The notes: generated by a model not told the origin, from the letters alone. Shown: positions 52,595 to 62,197, counted from the first letter of the stretch. The stretch is DNA of 64,000 bases from Granulicella sp. L46 (GCF_009765785.1 NZ_LMUT01000003.1:1-64000); one strand, 5' to 3'. Numbers and translations: made by a program.

Positions 52595-54628
52595 ATGCGG
52601 ATGGATCTCTCAGAAAAAATCCGGACATTGCCGACCGGCGCGGGTTGCTACCTCTACAAGAATGCAGAGGGCGAGGTGATCTACGTCGGAAAGGCGAAGA
52701 ACCTGCGCGCTCGGGTCAGATCATACTTTCTGGCCGCGAACCAGCTGGCCAACGCGAAGACGGGATCGTTGATGCGCGAGGCCGTGGACCTGGAATACAT
52801 TACTGTGGCCAACGAGCGCGAGGCGCTGGCGCTGGAAAATAATCTAATCAAGCAGCGCAAGCCGCGATTCAACATTCTACTGCGCGACGACAAGACCTAT
52901 CCGTACATCAAGCTGACGCTGGGGGATAAGCATCCAAAGGTGTTTGTGACGCGGCGGCTGCGCAAGGATGGCAGCGCTTATTTCGGGCCTTATTTTCCGG
53001 GAAATCTCGCGTGGCGGCTGGTCGATGTGATTCATCGCAGCTTTCTGATTCCGAGCTGCAAGGTGGACTTGAATCGCTATCATCCGCGGGCTTGTTTGCA
53101 GTACTACATCAAGCGCTGCCTGGGGCCTTGCGTCGAGGGATTCGTTTCGACTGAGGACTACGCGCAGGCGATTCGGGATGTGCAGTTATTTCTTGAGGGC
53201 AAGCCGAGTGAGTTGGAGGCTCGGCTGACTGAGCGCATGGAGCGGGCCGCGGAGAATATGCAGTTTGAGCTGGCGGCAAAGCTGCGGGACCAGCTGATTA
53301 CGATCAGCCAGGCGCAGGATCGGCAGCGGATTGCCGGGACCGACGATGAGGACGCCGACGTGTTTGGCTTCCACTACGAGAACGACATGCTGGCGGTCAA
53401 TCTTTTTCATATGCGCGGTGGAAAGATCGTTGATCGGCGCGAGATGTTCTGGGAAGAGTTGCCGGACTTTCGGGCGATGGAGTTTTCCGCGCCGGAGTTG
53501 TCGCCTGCAGAGGAGGCGGAAGTTGAGCCGTCGCTGGAGCCGGATCCGCGTGTGGTCGCGCCGCAGATTGATGAGGCCAGCCCAGAGTCGGAGCAGGTTT
53601 CGGTGCTGGAGCCGATGGATGAGGTGCAGCCGCCTGTGTTCTCCGCGGCGACGTTTTTCTCTGCCCTGCTGAAGCAGCTGTATCTCGACCAGTCGTATGT
53701 GCCGAAACATATTTATGTGCCGGTAGATTTTGCGGATCGGGCGCTGCTCGCGGATGCACTGCGGGAGAAGATTGGGCACAAGATTGAGATTGCGGCACCG
53801 CAGCGTGGCGAACGGCGGTCGTTGGTGGATTTGGTTTGTCAGAATGCAAAGCAGTCTTACGACCAGCGGTTCCGCGTGCTGAAGCCGAGCATTCAGAAGA
53901 TGCAGGAAGCACTGCAGGATGTGTTAATGCTGGCGGAGCCGCCGGAGCGGATTGAGTGCTTCGACATCTCGCATATCCAGGGCGCGGACACGGTGGCGTC
54001 GATGGTGGTGTGGGAAAAGGGCGCGATGAAGAAATCGGATTATCGCAAGTTCCAGGTGAAGACGGTGACGGGCGTGGATGACTTTGCGTCGATGCGCGAG
54101 ATCATTCATCGGCGTTATCTGCGGCTGCAGGAGGACAACAAGCCGATGCCTTCGCTGGTGCTGATCGACGGGGGGATTGGGCAGCTGCATGCTGCTGCGG
54201 CGGCGCTGGAGGAGATTGGGCTGATGACGCAGCCGCTGGCTTCGATTGCGAAGCGCGAGGAAATTATTTATGTGCATGGGCAGGAGGATGAGCCGGTTGT
54301 GCTCGACCGACGTTCGCCCGTGCTCCATGTGATCCAGAAGATTCGCGATGAGAGTCACCGGTTCGCCGTGACGTATCACCGCAAGCGGCGGCAGATGCGT
54401 GATCGGACGAGCGAGCTGGATGAGATTCCGGGAGTGGGCGCTATCACGCGGCAGCGGCTGCTGGAACACTTTGGCAGCGTGCGCGCGTTGAAGCAGACGG
54501 CGGAGAAGAATCCTGATGCGCTGACGGCGGTGGTGAATAAGGCGACGGCGGAGAAGATTCGCAAGTTCTTTGCCGAGCAGGATGGGCCGGATTCGCAGGA
54601 TGATCTGGTCAGGATTACGGTAGCGTAG
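52595..54628 (+). CDS. uvrC: Excinuclease ABC subunit C, with acidic insertion
   Basis: Makes both incisions in nucleotide excision repair; 677 residues, longer than the usual 600-620. The GIY-YIG domain has GCYLYKNAEGEVIYVGKAKNL. The UVR helix pair has ERMERAAENMQFELAAKLRDQL. The C-terminal endonuclease has IECFDISHIQGADTVASMVVWEKG and LVLIDGGIGQLHAA. The helix-hairpin-helix part is LDEIPGVGAITRQRLLEHFG. An insertion of about 55 residues (about 292-345), rich in Glu/Pro (SPAEEAEVEPSLEPDP), lies between the UVR region and the nuclease. The ATG at 52595 is chosen over upstream codons, which lie antisense to mazG. Confidence 0.96.
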   Translation: MRMDLSEKIRTLPTGAGCYLYKNAEGEVIYVGKAKNLRARVRSYFLAANQLANAKTGSLMREAVDLEYITVANEREALALENNLIKQRKPRFNILLRDDKTYPYIKLTLGDKHPKVFVTRRLRKDGSAYFGPYFPGNLAWRLVDVIHRSFLIPSCKVDLNRYHPRACLQYYIKRCLGPCVEGFVSTEDYAQAIRDVQLFLEGKPSELEARLTERMERAAENMQFELAAKLRDQLITISQAQDRQRIAGTDDEDADVFGFHYENDMLAVNLFHMRGGKIVDRREMFWEELPDFRAMEFSAPELSPAEEAEVEPSLEPDPRVVAPQIDEASPESEQVSVLEPMDEVQPPVFSAATFFSALLKQLYLDQSYVPKHIYVPVDFADRALLADALREKIGHKIEIAAPQRGERRSLVDLVCQNAKQSYDQRFRVLKPSIQKMQEALQDVLMLAEPPERIECFDISHIQGADTVASMVVWEKGAMKKSDYRKFQVKTVTGVDDFASMREIIHRRYLRLQEDNKPMPSLVLIDGGIGQLHAAAAALEEIGLMTQPLASIAKREEIIYVHGQEDEPVVLDRRSPVLHVIQKIRDESHRFAVTYHRKRRQMRDRTSELDEIPGVGAITRQRLLEHFGSVRALKQTAEKNPDALTAVVNKATAEKIRKFFAEQDGPDSQDDLVRITVA

Positions 54629-54690
54629 CTGGAAATTTCGTGCGTGGCAGGAACTTTCCTGTTTTCGGGCGCGTACTCTTAGCGATAACC

Positions 54691-56298
54691 ATGACTACTG
54701 CTACCGCACATACCACTGTCATTCGACCTGCGGACTTAACCCTGCGCGATACGCTGCGCCTGGCTGCGATCTTTGCTGCAGCGAAACTCTTGCTGCAGTT
54801 TGCGCTGACGCTCTGGACGCTGCATCTTGGCTACGGTTACTTCCGCGACGAGTTCTACTACATTGCGTGCGGGCGACACCTGGCGTGGGGCTACGTGGAT
54901 CACGGACCGATTGTGGCGCTGCAGGCTCGGCTTGGTGAGTTGCTGTTTGGTGATTCGGTGTTCGGGATTCGAGTGCTGTCGGCAGCCGCGGGTTCGGCGA
55001 TGGTGTTTCTGACTGGTGTGATTGCCTGGGCGCTGGGTGGGCGGCGGCCAGCACAGGCACTGGCGATGTTTGGCGTGATCGTCTGCCCGCAGTACATCGG
55101 CGTGCACGGGTTTCTCTCGATGAACTCGTTCGAGCCGATGTTCTGGATGACCTGCGTGCTTGCGGTCATTCTGATGCTGCGCGGATTTTCGTTGAGGACG
55201 TGGTGGGTGGTGTTCGGTGTTGCGGCGGGTGTGGGACTTCTCAACAAGCCGTCGATGACCTTCTTCTTGGTGACGCTTGGATTGGGATTGTTGCTGACGA
55301 AGCAGCGGTGGGTGCTGTTCTCGCGATGGACCTTGGTGGCGATTGCACTGATAGGTGCGATTGTCTCGCCGCATGTGCTTTGGCAGATTCACAATCATTG
55401 GCCCACGCTGGAGTTTCTCCACAATGGCCAGGTGCGTCACAAGAATATTGTGCTGGGACCGGTGCAGTTTTTTCTGGCGCAGTTTGCGACCATGCAACCG
55501 GTGAATGCGCTGATCTGGATTGCGGGCGTGGTGTCGCTGCTGCGTGCGAAGTCGATACGCGATGGGCGCTGGTTGGGGCTGACGTATGTTTTGTTTTATG
55601 CGCTGATGTTCGCGATGCACGCGAAGGATTACTACCTTGCGGGGATCTATCCGGCCATGTTTGCCGCTGGTGGGATCGCGTGGGAGCGGCGGTTTGCGGG
55701 GTTGCGCTCGGTAAAGGAAAACCGGGTAATTGGGTTTCCTGTGTTCGAGACCGTGTTGCTGGTAACAAGCCTGATCATTCTGCCGATGGCCTCTCCGGTG
55801 CTGCGACCGGACGCGTGGGTGCGGTATACGACGGCGCTGCATCTGCATGGCGACAAGATGGAGACTTTCGCGACGGGGCCGCTGCCGCAGTTTTATGCGG
55901 ACCGTTTTGGCTGGCAGCAGGAGGTTGATATTGTGGCGAGGACGTATCGGTCGCTGACGCCTGAGCAACAGCAGCATGTATGCATCTTCGCAAACAACTA
56001 TGGTGAGGCCGGGGCGATTGATTTTCTGGGGCAGCGCGAGGGTTTGAATCTGCCGCCGGCTCTGAGTGGACAGAATAATTACTGGCTTTGGGGCACACAT
56101 GGGTGTGATACGAATGTCGTGATTGCGGTGATCGAGGATACTCCGCAAGAAGTTGCGCAGAAGTATGAGTCGGTTGAGGTCGTGGGTCGAATGGACGAAC
56201 CGTATGCAATGCCGTTTGAGCATAAGAACATCTATCTCTTGCGCTCGCGAAAGCCGTCGTCGCACTTTGATTGGGCTGATGAGCGGTTTTACTTCTAG
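54691..56298 (+). CDS. GT39-type membrane glycosyltransferase
   Basis: A 535-residue polytopic membrane protein of the dolichyl-phosphate-mannose-dependent/ArnT superfamily. The N-terminal loop GYGYFRDEFYYIACGRHLAWGYVDHGPIVAL carries the conserved acidic DEFYY motif, then about ten helices and a C-terminal periplasmic domain (CIFANNYGEAGAIDFLGQREGL). It is unlike the protein at 4.4 kb and belongs to a different subgroup. The ATG at 54691 follows a stretch without membrane signal. Acceptor and lipid-sugar donor are unknown. A solitary gene, 62 bp after uvrC. Confidence 0.88.
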   Translation: MTTATAHTTVIRPADLTLRDTLRLAAIFAAAKLLLQFALTLWTLHLGYGYFRDEFYYIACGRHLAWGYVDHGPIVALQARLGELLFGDSVFGIRVLSAAAGSAMVFLTGVIAWALGGRRPAQALAMFGVIVCPQYIGVHGFLSMNSFEPMFWMTCVLAVILMLRGFSLRTWWVVFGVAAGVGLLNKPSMTFFLVTLGLGLLLTKQRWVLFSRWTLVAIALIGAIVSPHVLWQIHNHWPTLEFLHNGQVRHKNIVLGPVQFFLAQFATMQPVNALIWIAGVVSLLRAKSIRDGRWLGLTYVLFYALMFAMHAKDYYLAGIYPAMFAAGGIAWERRFAGLRSVKENRVIGFPVFETVLLVTSLIILPMASPVLRPDAWVRYTTALHLHGDKMETFATGPLPQFYADRFGWQQEVDIVARTYRSLTPEQQQHVCIFANNYGEAGAIDFLGQREGLNLPPALSGQNNYWLWGTHGCDTNVVIAVIEDTPQEVAQKYESVEVVGRMDEPYAMPFEHKNIYLLRSRKPSSHFDWADERFYF

Positions 56299-56341
56299 GC
56301 GGCGACGGCGAAAGCGGTGAGGCTCTGATAGTCTCCCTGCA

Positions 56342-57742
56342 ATGGCCTCCGGGGTTGCACAGGGACGATCGCACGAGGAACTGCCGCGCGTATTGACGGC
56401 GACGAACGCGCTGGCGATTGTGGTGGGCATCATTATTGGGTCGGGAATCTTCCTGGTTCCGCGCGAGATGATGGCCGCGGTGGGCAGCTCGCGGATGGTC
56501 TACGCGGTGTGGATTACCGGCGGACTGCTTTCGCTGTTTGGTGCGATGAGTTATGCGGAGGTCGCCGCGATGCGGCCGCGGGTGGGCGGCGAATATGCGT
56601 TCTTACATGATGCCTACGGTCCGCTGACAGCGTTTCTTTATACGTGGACGTGGACGATGATTGCGAAGCCGGCTTCGATCGCGACGATCGCTGCGGGACT
56701 GATGCGGGTGTTGGGAACGTTTCCGGTGTTCGCGTTTCTGGATCGGGCCGCGGTGGGGCACCTGATGTGGAGCCAAGTGATGGCGATTGCTGCGACGTGG
56801 CTGATTACCGGGTTGAATATCGTAAGTACGCGGGATTCGGCACAGGTGCAGACACTGCTCACGTGGCTGAAGGTGGTGATGATCGTGGTCATCGCGGGGC
56901 TTTGTTTTGCGAGTGTGAAGTATGGCGACTGGCACAACTTTGGTTCGGAGTTTCGTGGCGCGCGGGGAGGGTTTGCGGGGTTCATGATCGCGCTGATTGC
57001 CGCGCTGTGGGCCTATGACGGCTGGTCGGATGTGTCGCAGATGGCGGGCGAGGTGCAGAAGCCGCAACGTTCGTTGCCGGTGGCGCTGATTGGCGGCGTG
57101 ACGATTGTGGGTGCGCTGTACATGTTGACGAACGCGGCGATTCAGTACGTTCTGCCCTCGGCTGCGATTGCTGCGACTGACCGGCCGGCTACCGATGCGT
57201 TGCAATTAGTGGCGGGAAATCTTGGGGCGGGATTGGTGGCTGTGGGGATGGCGGTGAGCATCTGCGCAACGTTTGTGGGTAGCTCGCTTTCAGGGGCGAG
57301 GGTGCCATTCGCGGCGGCTCGCGACCGACTGTTTCCGTCGGTGCTGGGGCAGATCCATCCACGCTTCAAGACGCCATGGGTGAGCCTGCTGCTGCAGGCG
57401 GTGCTCAGTTCCCTGCTGCTGTTGGCGATTGGAAAATTTCAAGCGCTGTTCTCGCTGGCGATCTTTTCGGAATGGTTTTTCTACGCGCTCACGGCGGCGA
57501 CGGTGTTTGTGTTTCGGGCGCGCGAGCCGGATGCGATCCGGCGTTATCGTGTGACCGGATATCCTGTAGTTCCGGCACTGTTTATTCTGGCGGCGCTGGT
57601 GCTGCTGGTGTTCAGCTTCATGGACCGGCCGCGCGAATCGACTGCGGGGGCGCTGGTGATTTTGTGCGGCGTGCCGGTGCATTATCTTTTTCAACGGAGT
57701 AAGGCTCCGGGCGATAAGGCTTCTGATTATGTCTTCAAATAA
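56342..57742 (+). CDS. APC-family amino acid permease
   Basis: A 466-residue transporter with about 12 membrane helices. The family signature TATNALAIVVGIIIGSGIFLVP (split here) opens helix 1 with the GSGIF loop of substrate binding. MRPRVGGEYAFLHDAYGPLTAFLYTW follows, and LWAYDGWSDVSQMAGEVQ in the middle. It resembles LAT-like/basic amino-acid exchangers. The substrate cannot be predicted. Its end overlaps the start of ksgA by 14 bp, so the two are likely co-transcribed. Confidence 0.9.
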   Translation: MASGVAQGRSHEELPRVLTATNALAIVVGIIIGSGIFLVPREMMAAVGSSRMVYAVWITGGLLSLFGAMSYAEVAAMRPRVGGEYAFLHDAYGPLTAFLYTWTWTMIAKPASIATIAAGLMRVLGTFPVFAFLDRAAVGHLMWSQVMAIAATWLITGLNIVSTRDSAQVQTLLTWLKVVMIVVIAGLCFASVKYGDWHNFGSEFRGARGGFAGFMIALIAALWAYDGWSDVSQMAGEVQKPQRSLPVALIGGVTIVGALYMLTNAAIQYVLPSAAIAATDRPATDALQLVAGNLGAGLVAVGMAVSICATFVGSSLSGARVPFAAARDRLFPSVLGQIHPRFKTPWVSLLLQAVLSSLLLLAIGKFQALFSLAIFSEWFFYALTAATVFVFRAREPDAIRRYRVTGYPVVPALFILAALVLLVFSFMDRPRESTAGALVILCGVPVHYLFQRSKAPGDKASDYVFK

Positions 57743-58547
57743 AAAACCGAAGCTGGGACAGAATTTCTTGGTGGACGAGAACGCCTGTTTGCATATCGCC
57801 GAGGCGCTTGGAGATGCGAGCGCGCGGACTGTGGTCGAGATCGGGCCTGGGCATGGGGCGATCACGGAGTTGCTTGCGGCGCGTTGCCGGCGGTTGCACT
57901 GCATTGAGTTTGATCCAGCGCTGGCGCGGGAGTTGGCGTTCCGGTTTCGCAACGATGACCACGTCACCGTTCACCACGCGGATATTCTGGCGACGGATTT
58001 GAAGACAATGCTGGGAGAAGAGGCATCGCTGGACGTGGTGGGAAATCTGCCTTACTACATTACGTCGGATATTTTGCTGCACCTGTTTGGCGCGGCGCGT
58101 GAAGGCGTGGTGGGGCGTGCCGTGGTGATGATGCAGCGCGAGGTGGCGGAGAGAATTGCTGCGGGGCCGGGGTCGAGCGAGTACGGGGCGCTGTCGGCGG
58201 TGACGCAGATGCACGCGCGGGTGACAAACCTGTTTACGCTGCCGCCGAGCGCGTTTTCGCCGCCGCCGGATGTGTTCTCGACTGTGTTGCGGATGGAGTT
58301 TGCGCCACGCTTTGCCGAGCTTGGGGTTGAGTTCGAGGGCTTCAACCGGTTTCTGCGGGCGAGCTTTGCGCAGAAGCGGAAGACGCTGGCGAATAATCTG
58401 CGGGCGGCAGGATATTCTCCTGCGGAGCTAACGGCCGCGTGGCCAGAGACGATTGCGCTGCAGGCGCGGTCGGAGGCGGTGTCGCTGGAGGCAATGGCGG
58501 GGCTGTATCGAGCGCTGGAAGCGGCCAGGGCGACCGAAGCCCGCTAG
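57729..58547 (+). CDS. ksgA: 16S rRNA (adenine1518/1519-N6)-dimethyltransferase
   Basis: Dimethylates two adenines in helix 45 of 16S rRNA during small-subunit assembly. The 272 residues start MSSNKKPKLGQNFLVDENACLHI. SAM motif I is VVEIGPGHGAITELLA, motif IV is VVGNLPYYITSDIL, and the C-terminal SFAQKRKTLANNL is typical. It overlaps the permease gene by 14 bp, and its stop overlaps that of the convergent ruvC. Confidence 0.96.
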   Translation: MSSNKKPKLGQNFLVDENACLHIAEALGDASARTVVEIGPGHGAITELLAARCRRLHCIEFDPALARELAFRFRNDDHVTVHHADILATDLKTMLGEEASLDVVGNLPYYITSDILLHLFGAAREGVVGRAVVMMQREVAERIAAGPGSSEYGALSAVTQMHARVTNLFTLPPSAFSPPPDVFSTVLRMEFAPRFAELGVEFEGFNRFLRASFAQKRKTLANNLRAAGYSPAELTAAWPETIALQARSEAVSLEAMAGLYRALEAARATEAR

Positions 58548-59047
58548 CGGCGCATGTGCTCCGCGGTTTGCGCGTGGTGGATGTGGCAGATGGCGATGGC
58601 GAGGGCGTCGGCGGCGTCGGCGGGCTTGGGCGCCTCCTCGAGGTCGAGCAGGCGCGCGACCATGAACTGCACCTGCTCCTTGGCGGCGAGGCCATAGCCT
58701 ACGACGGAGCTTTTGATGGTGAGTGGAGCATATTCGGCAACGAGCAGGCCACAGTTGGCGGCGGCCAGCATGGCGACGCCGCGGACCTGGCCGAGCTTGA
58801 GCGCGCTCTTGGCGTTGGCCGAGAAGAAGACTTCTTCGATGGCGACTACCTCAGGCTGCCAGAGTTGGAGTAGGGCGGAGAGTTCGACGTAGACCTGGAG
58901 CAGGCGGACGGGGGCGCGGTCCTTCTTGTTCAGGCGAACGGCGCCGGCGCAGAGGGGACGGAGCTTTGGGATACGCGCGGTGTCGTCGACCTCCACCACA
59001 CCGTAGCCGGTGAACTCCGTTCCGCAGTCGATGCCGAAGACCCGCAT
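58544..59047 (-). CDS. ruvC: Crossover junction endodeoxyribonuclease RuvC
   Basis: Resolves Holliday junctions; 167 residues. Catalytic acids are visible in MRVFGIDCGTEFTGYG (Asp7), VAIEEVFFSANAKSALKLGQ (Glu in the EE pair) and DAADALAIAICHIH (two Asp). The family usually shows IGIDPGxxxTGYG, so the Cys in IDCGTE replaces the common Pro. The ATG at 59047 is chosen because the domain starts there. ruvA and ruvB are not adjacent. Confidence 0.94.
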   Translation of the reverse strand: MRVFGIDCGTEFTGYGVVEVDDTARIPKLRPLCAGAVRLNKKDRAPVRLLQVYVELSALLQLWQPEVVAIEEVFFSANAKSALKLGQVRGVAMLAAANCGLLVAEYAPLTIKSSVVGYGLAAKEQVQFMVARLLDLEEAPKPADAADALAIAICHIHHAQTAEHMRR

Positions 59048-59236
59048 GCACACCAGTTTACAGCGTAGAAAGCTTCTCATGACGGCCAGGGCGCGGTGTG
59101 GCATCTAACTCGCAAGCTGCTCAGAATATAGAGGCAGGCAATAATGAGATTCGCAACATGACGGCGCGACCGATACAATCGACGCGACGCAGCAAGTAGA
59201 CAGCGCACGAAGTTTTCCAAAGGCCAAAGACCTCTC

Positions 59237-60127
59237 TTGAACGTTTTGCGACATATTGCTACTGCCGGCCTGCTCGTCCTGATGACGACGATGGGGCGCG
59301 CGCAGGTTGCAGAGCCGGCCGCCGCGCCGCCGGCTCAGAAGTCAGCACCATCACGACCGGCTACAGCGCCATCGAAACCTGCCGCGACACCTGTGCGGCA
59401 TGCCGCACCGAGTTCCCCGTCCGTTCCGGCGCCCATTCCGATCAACCGCACCGTGATCGTGCTCGATCCGGCGCATGGGGGCGTCGACAGCGGGTCGCAG
59501 ATCAGCGATACGACGGTGGAGAAGAATGTGACGCTGGCGCTGGCGTTCCGGTTGCGATCGCTACTGACGGCCCGCGGTTTTACCGTGGTCATGACGCGAG
59601 AGGCGGACGCGCCGGCGGTTCCAAATGCAGCGGGCTCCGCGATGACGCTGGATGATCGCGCGGGGATCGCGAACCACGCGCATGCGGCGGCATGCCTTGT
59701 ACTCCACGCAACGCCAAGCGGGAGCGGGGTGCATCTCTACCGGTCGGAGCTGGGGGCGAGCGAGGGCCAGCCTACGGTGGTTCCATGGCTGACCGCGCAG
59801 GCGGCGTGGATCCCGCAGAGCCAATTGCTGGCGAATCAGATGGCCGCCGCGTTTTCGCGTTCCGGATTGGCGCTGATCGCGAGCAACGCGTCGGTGCGTC
59901 CGATCGATTCGCTGACCTGCCCGGCGCTGGTGGTGGAGCTTGCGCCTTCGGGAGACGACGCCGACAGCATCAATGACACGGACTATCAGCAGCGGGTAGC
60001 GCTGACGATTGCCGGGGAGTTGGTGTCCTGGCAGAACCAGGTGCAGCCGCCGGCGCGGCTCGCAGCGGCACCAAGCGCAACCGTTGTACAGGCGACGCCG
60101 AGCGACGCTGCGGGGGCACAGCCATGA
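59237..60127 (+). CDS. N-acetylmuramoyl-L-alanine amidase (Amidase_3 type), secreted
   Basis: A 296-residue periplasmic peptidoglycan amidase. After a signal peptide (LLVLMTTMGRAQ) comes an Ala/Pro-rich linker of about 50 residues. The Amidase_3 domain has VIVLDPAHGGVDSGS (zinc His), TVEKNVTLALAFRLR (zinc Glu), LVLHATPSGSGVHLY (zinc His) and CPALVVELAPS (catalytic Glu). The usual SIHxN form is altered to VLHAT. It starts with TTG at 59237 as the first plausible codon before the signal peptide. It overlaps the GerMN gene by 4 bp; murI follows. An operon for envelope growth is likely. Confidence 0.9.
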   Translation: MNVLRHIATAGLLVLMTTMGRAQVAEPAAAPPAQKSAPSRPATAPSKPAATPVRHAAPSSPSVPAPIPINRTVIVLDPAHGGVDSGSQISDTTVEKNVTLALAFRLRSLLTARGFTVVMTREADAPAVPNAAGSAMTLDDRAGIANHAHAAACLVLHATPSGSGVHLYRSELGASEGQPTVVPWLTAQAAWIPQSQLLANQMAAAFSRSGLALIASNASVRPIDSLTCPALVVELAPSGDDADSINDTDYQQRVALTIAGELVSWQNQVQPPARLAAAPSATVVQATPSDAAGAQP

Positions 60128-60852
60128 TCCAACGCCATCAACGAATCGTGTTCTGGTGCCTGGTCGTGTGCATTGTGGGCATGGGCGTGCTGCTGGCCGT
60201 GGAGCGGCAGCGCGGGCGCCAGCGGATTGCGGCACTCGCTGACGACGATCAGACGCCCCTTGACGCGCCAACCGCGATGGCCGAGACCGTAACGCTGGAT
60301 CTTGCGAATGATGGGGACGGATCGATCGCGCCGGCCTCACGCCAGATAGCCCTGCCAGAGGATCCCAATGCACGGGCGCGGGCGTTGATCGATCACCTGA
60401 TCGCGGAGTACGCGCTGCCCGGCTCGGCGCATGCTCTGCCACCGGGCGCGGCGGTCGCGGAAGTGTTCCTGGTACCTTTGCCGTTGGTGGGGTATACGAC
60501 CGATTCCACGTCGTCGGCGACGAAGGATGGCGGGTTCCGAGCGACCGTACCGGTGGCCCAGAGCGATCCCGATCCGGTGCAGGCGAAGCAGCCGGGCGGA
60601 GAACTCGCCGTGATCGATCTGCATAGTACGTTTGTGAATCAGCATCCGTCCGGCGTGGAGGTGGAATCGCTGACGCTGCGCTCAATCCTGGGAACGCTGC
60701 ATGCCAATCTTCCGCAGATTGAGCAGGTGCGCTTCCTGGTGGACGGGCAGGCTCGCGAGACGCTGGCGGGGCATGCAGACCTGCTGCGGACCTACCCTGC
60801 CGTCGATACGACCTCCAGCGGAAGTGCTGCAAGTCAAGGACGATCGAACTGA
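60124..60852 (+). CDS. GerMN-domain membrane-anchored protein
   Basis: A 242-residue protein with one N-terminal membrane helix (IVFWCLVVCIVGMGVLLAVE) and a GerMN domain in the C-terminal 130 residues, recognised from AVIDLHSTFVNQHPSGVEVESLTLRSILGTLHANLPQIEQVRFLVDGQ. GerMN domains occur in spore-germination protein GerM and in envelope lipoproteins. They likely bind peptidoglycan-related ligands or regulate amidases. Translational coupling to the amidase upstream and direct abutment to murI downstream support a role in wall metabolism. Confidence 0.87.
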   Translation: MIQRHQRIVFWCLVVCIVGMGVLLAVERQRGRQRIAALADDDQTPLDAPTAMAETVTLDLANDGDGSIAPASRQIALPEDPNARARALIDHLIAEYALPGSAHALPPGAAVAEVFLVPLPLVGYTTDSTSSATKDGGFRATVPVAQSDPDPVQAKQPGGELAVIDLHSTFVNQHPSGVEVESLTLRSILGTLHANLPQIEQVRFLVDGQARETLAGHADLLRTYPAVDTTSSGSAASQGRSN

Positions 60853-61710
60853 ATGAACCCTGCTGGCGGAAAACAAAATGTTGCGCAGACGACGGCGAAT
60901 CCAGGTCCGATGGTTGGGGTGTTCGACTCCGGTTTTGGCGGGCTGACGGTGTTGCGCGCGCTGCTGTCGAAGATCCCGTCGGCGAATTACCTCTACCTGG
61001 GCGACACGGCGCGGCTGCCCTACGGGGCGAAGTCGCAGGCGACGATTGCGCGCTACGCGGTGGAGAGTGCGCGCTTTCTGGAGCAGCGTGGCTGCGAGTA
61101 CCTGGTGATCGCCTGCAACACGGCGACGGCGCTAGCGCTCGAAGATATTCGCCGCGCGGTGAGCGTGCCGGTGCTGGGTGTGATTGAGCCTGGAGCCCAT
61201 GCTGCGAAGAGGGCCGTCGGCGCGGGTGCCGAGGTGCTGGTGCTGGCTACGGCGGCGACCGTGCAATCGCATGCCTACCATGCGGCATGTGAGGCTGTCG
61301 GATTGCGGGCGATTGAGGTGGCGTGCCCGCTGCTGGTGCCGTTGGTGGAAGAGGGCTGGACCGATCATGAGGTCACGCGCGAGGTGCTGCGCATCTACTT
61401 GTCGGAAGCGTTGGCGAAGTGCAAGCCAGAGGCCGTGCTGCTGGGCTGCACGCATTATCCACTGATCGCGGGAGCCATTGAAACGACGCTGCGGGAGCTG
61501 GGATCAGATGCGGTGGTGATTGATTCGGCCGAGGCGACGGCGGAGGCTGCGGCTGCGGCGCTCGACGTGGCTGCCGGGAGGAATTCACCGGAAACCTCTC
61601 TCAGTTTTGAATGCTATGCCACGGATTCGGTGGAGAAATTTCAACGACTTGGCAGCTTGTTTCTCCACCAACCGATTGCGCACGTGCATCATCTCGACCT
61701 GGGCGGATAG
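60853..61710 (+). CDS. murI: Glutamate racemase
   Basis: Supplies D-glutamate for peptidoglycan. The 285 residues contain the two catalytic Cys in VIACNTATALAL and VLLGCTHYPLI. VGVFDSGFGGLTVLRAL and YLYLGDTARLPYGAKS are at the N-terminus. A nonconserved 19-residue leader precedes VGVFDSG. ATG immediately follows the stop codon of the GerMN gene (TGAATG). It is the third gene of the amidase operon. Confidence 0.96.
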   Translation: MNPAGGKQNVAQTTANPGPMVGVFDSGFGGLTVLRALLSKIPSANYLYLGDTARLPYGAKSQATIARYAVESARFLEQRGCEYLVIACNTATALALEDIRRAVSVPVLGVIEPGAHAAKRAVGAGAEVLVLATAATVQSHAYHAACEAVGLRAIEVACPLLVPLVEEGWTDHEVTREVLRIYLSEALAKCKPEAVLLGCTHYPLIAGAIETTLRELGSDAVVIDSAEATAEAAAAALDVAAGRNSPETSLSFECYATDSVEKFQRLGSLFLHQPIAHVHHLDLGG

Positions 61711-61723
61711 ACTGGTTGGAACG

Positions 61724-62110
61724 ATGCACTATCTTCTGAAATCTGAACCCGACAAGTACTCCTTTGACGACCTGCTGCGTGATGGCGAAACGAAGTGGGA
61801 TGGAATCAAAAACCCGCAGGCGCTGATCACGCTGCGCAACATGAAGCCCGGGGAGCAGTGTGTGATCTACCACTCCAACGTTGGTAAAGCCGCCGTTGGG
61901 ACAGCGAAGGTTATCTCGGTGACGACCGATCCCGACGACCCCAAGACGCCCATCGTGCGGTTGAAGGCGGGTAAGCGTCTGAAGCGCGAAAAGCCGCTGA
62001 CCGAAATTCGCCATGCCGGGGTGTTTCTGGGCTCGATATTGTTCCGCCAGTTTCGCTTATCGGTCGTGCCGCTGTCTGAGGAGCAATTCGACTGGCTGGT
62101 TCACGGCTGA
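61724..62110 (+). CDS. EVE-domain protein
   Basis: A 128-residue EVE-fold protein, related to PUA and YTH domains that bind modified bases. Features are MHYLLKSEPDKYSFDDLLRDGETKWDGIKNPQALITLRNMKPGE, VIYHSNVGKAAVGTAKV and VVPLSEEQFDWL. EVE proteins are thought to recognise modified nucleobases in RNA or DNA. It follows murI by 13 bp. Its role here is unknown; it is a common stand-alone bacterial protein. Confidence 0.92.
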   Translation: MHYLLKSEPDKYSFDDLLRDGETKWDGIKNPQALITLRNMKPGEQCVIYHSNVGKAAVGTAKVISVTTDPDDPKTPIVRLKAGKRLKREKPLTEIRHAGVFLGSILFRQFRLSVVPLSEEQFDWLVHG

Positions 62111-62197
62111 GAGGGCTCTGCACAGCCAGAGTTCACCTCAAACTGCTATTCTTAGCGTCGGTTGATTTGATTTACCAGCACGGCAGGAGTTTTCAGC

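Noticed and set aside
54736-56433. Open frame of 565 codons on the minus strand
   Set aside because: Antisense to the GT39-type gene, low-complexity Arg/His/Gln composition, no motif.
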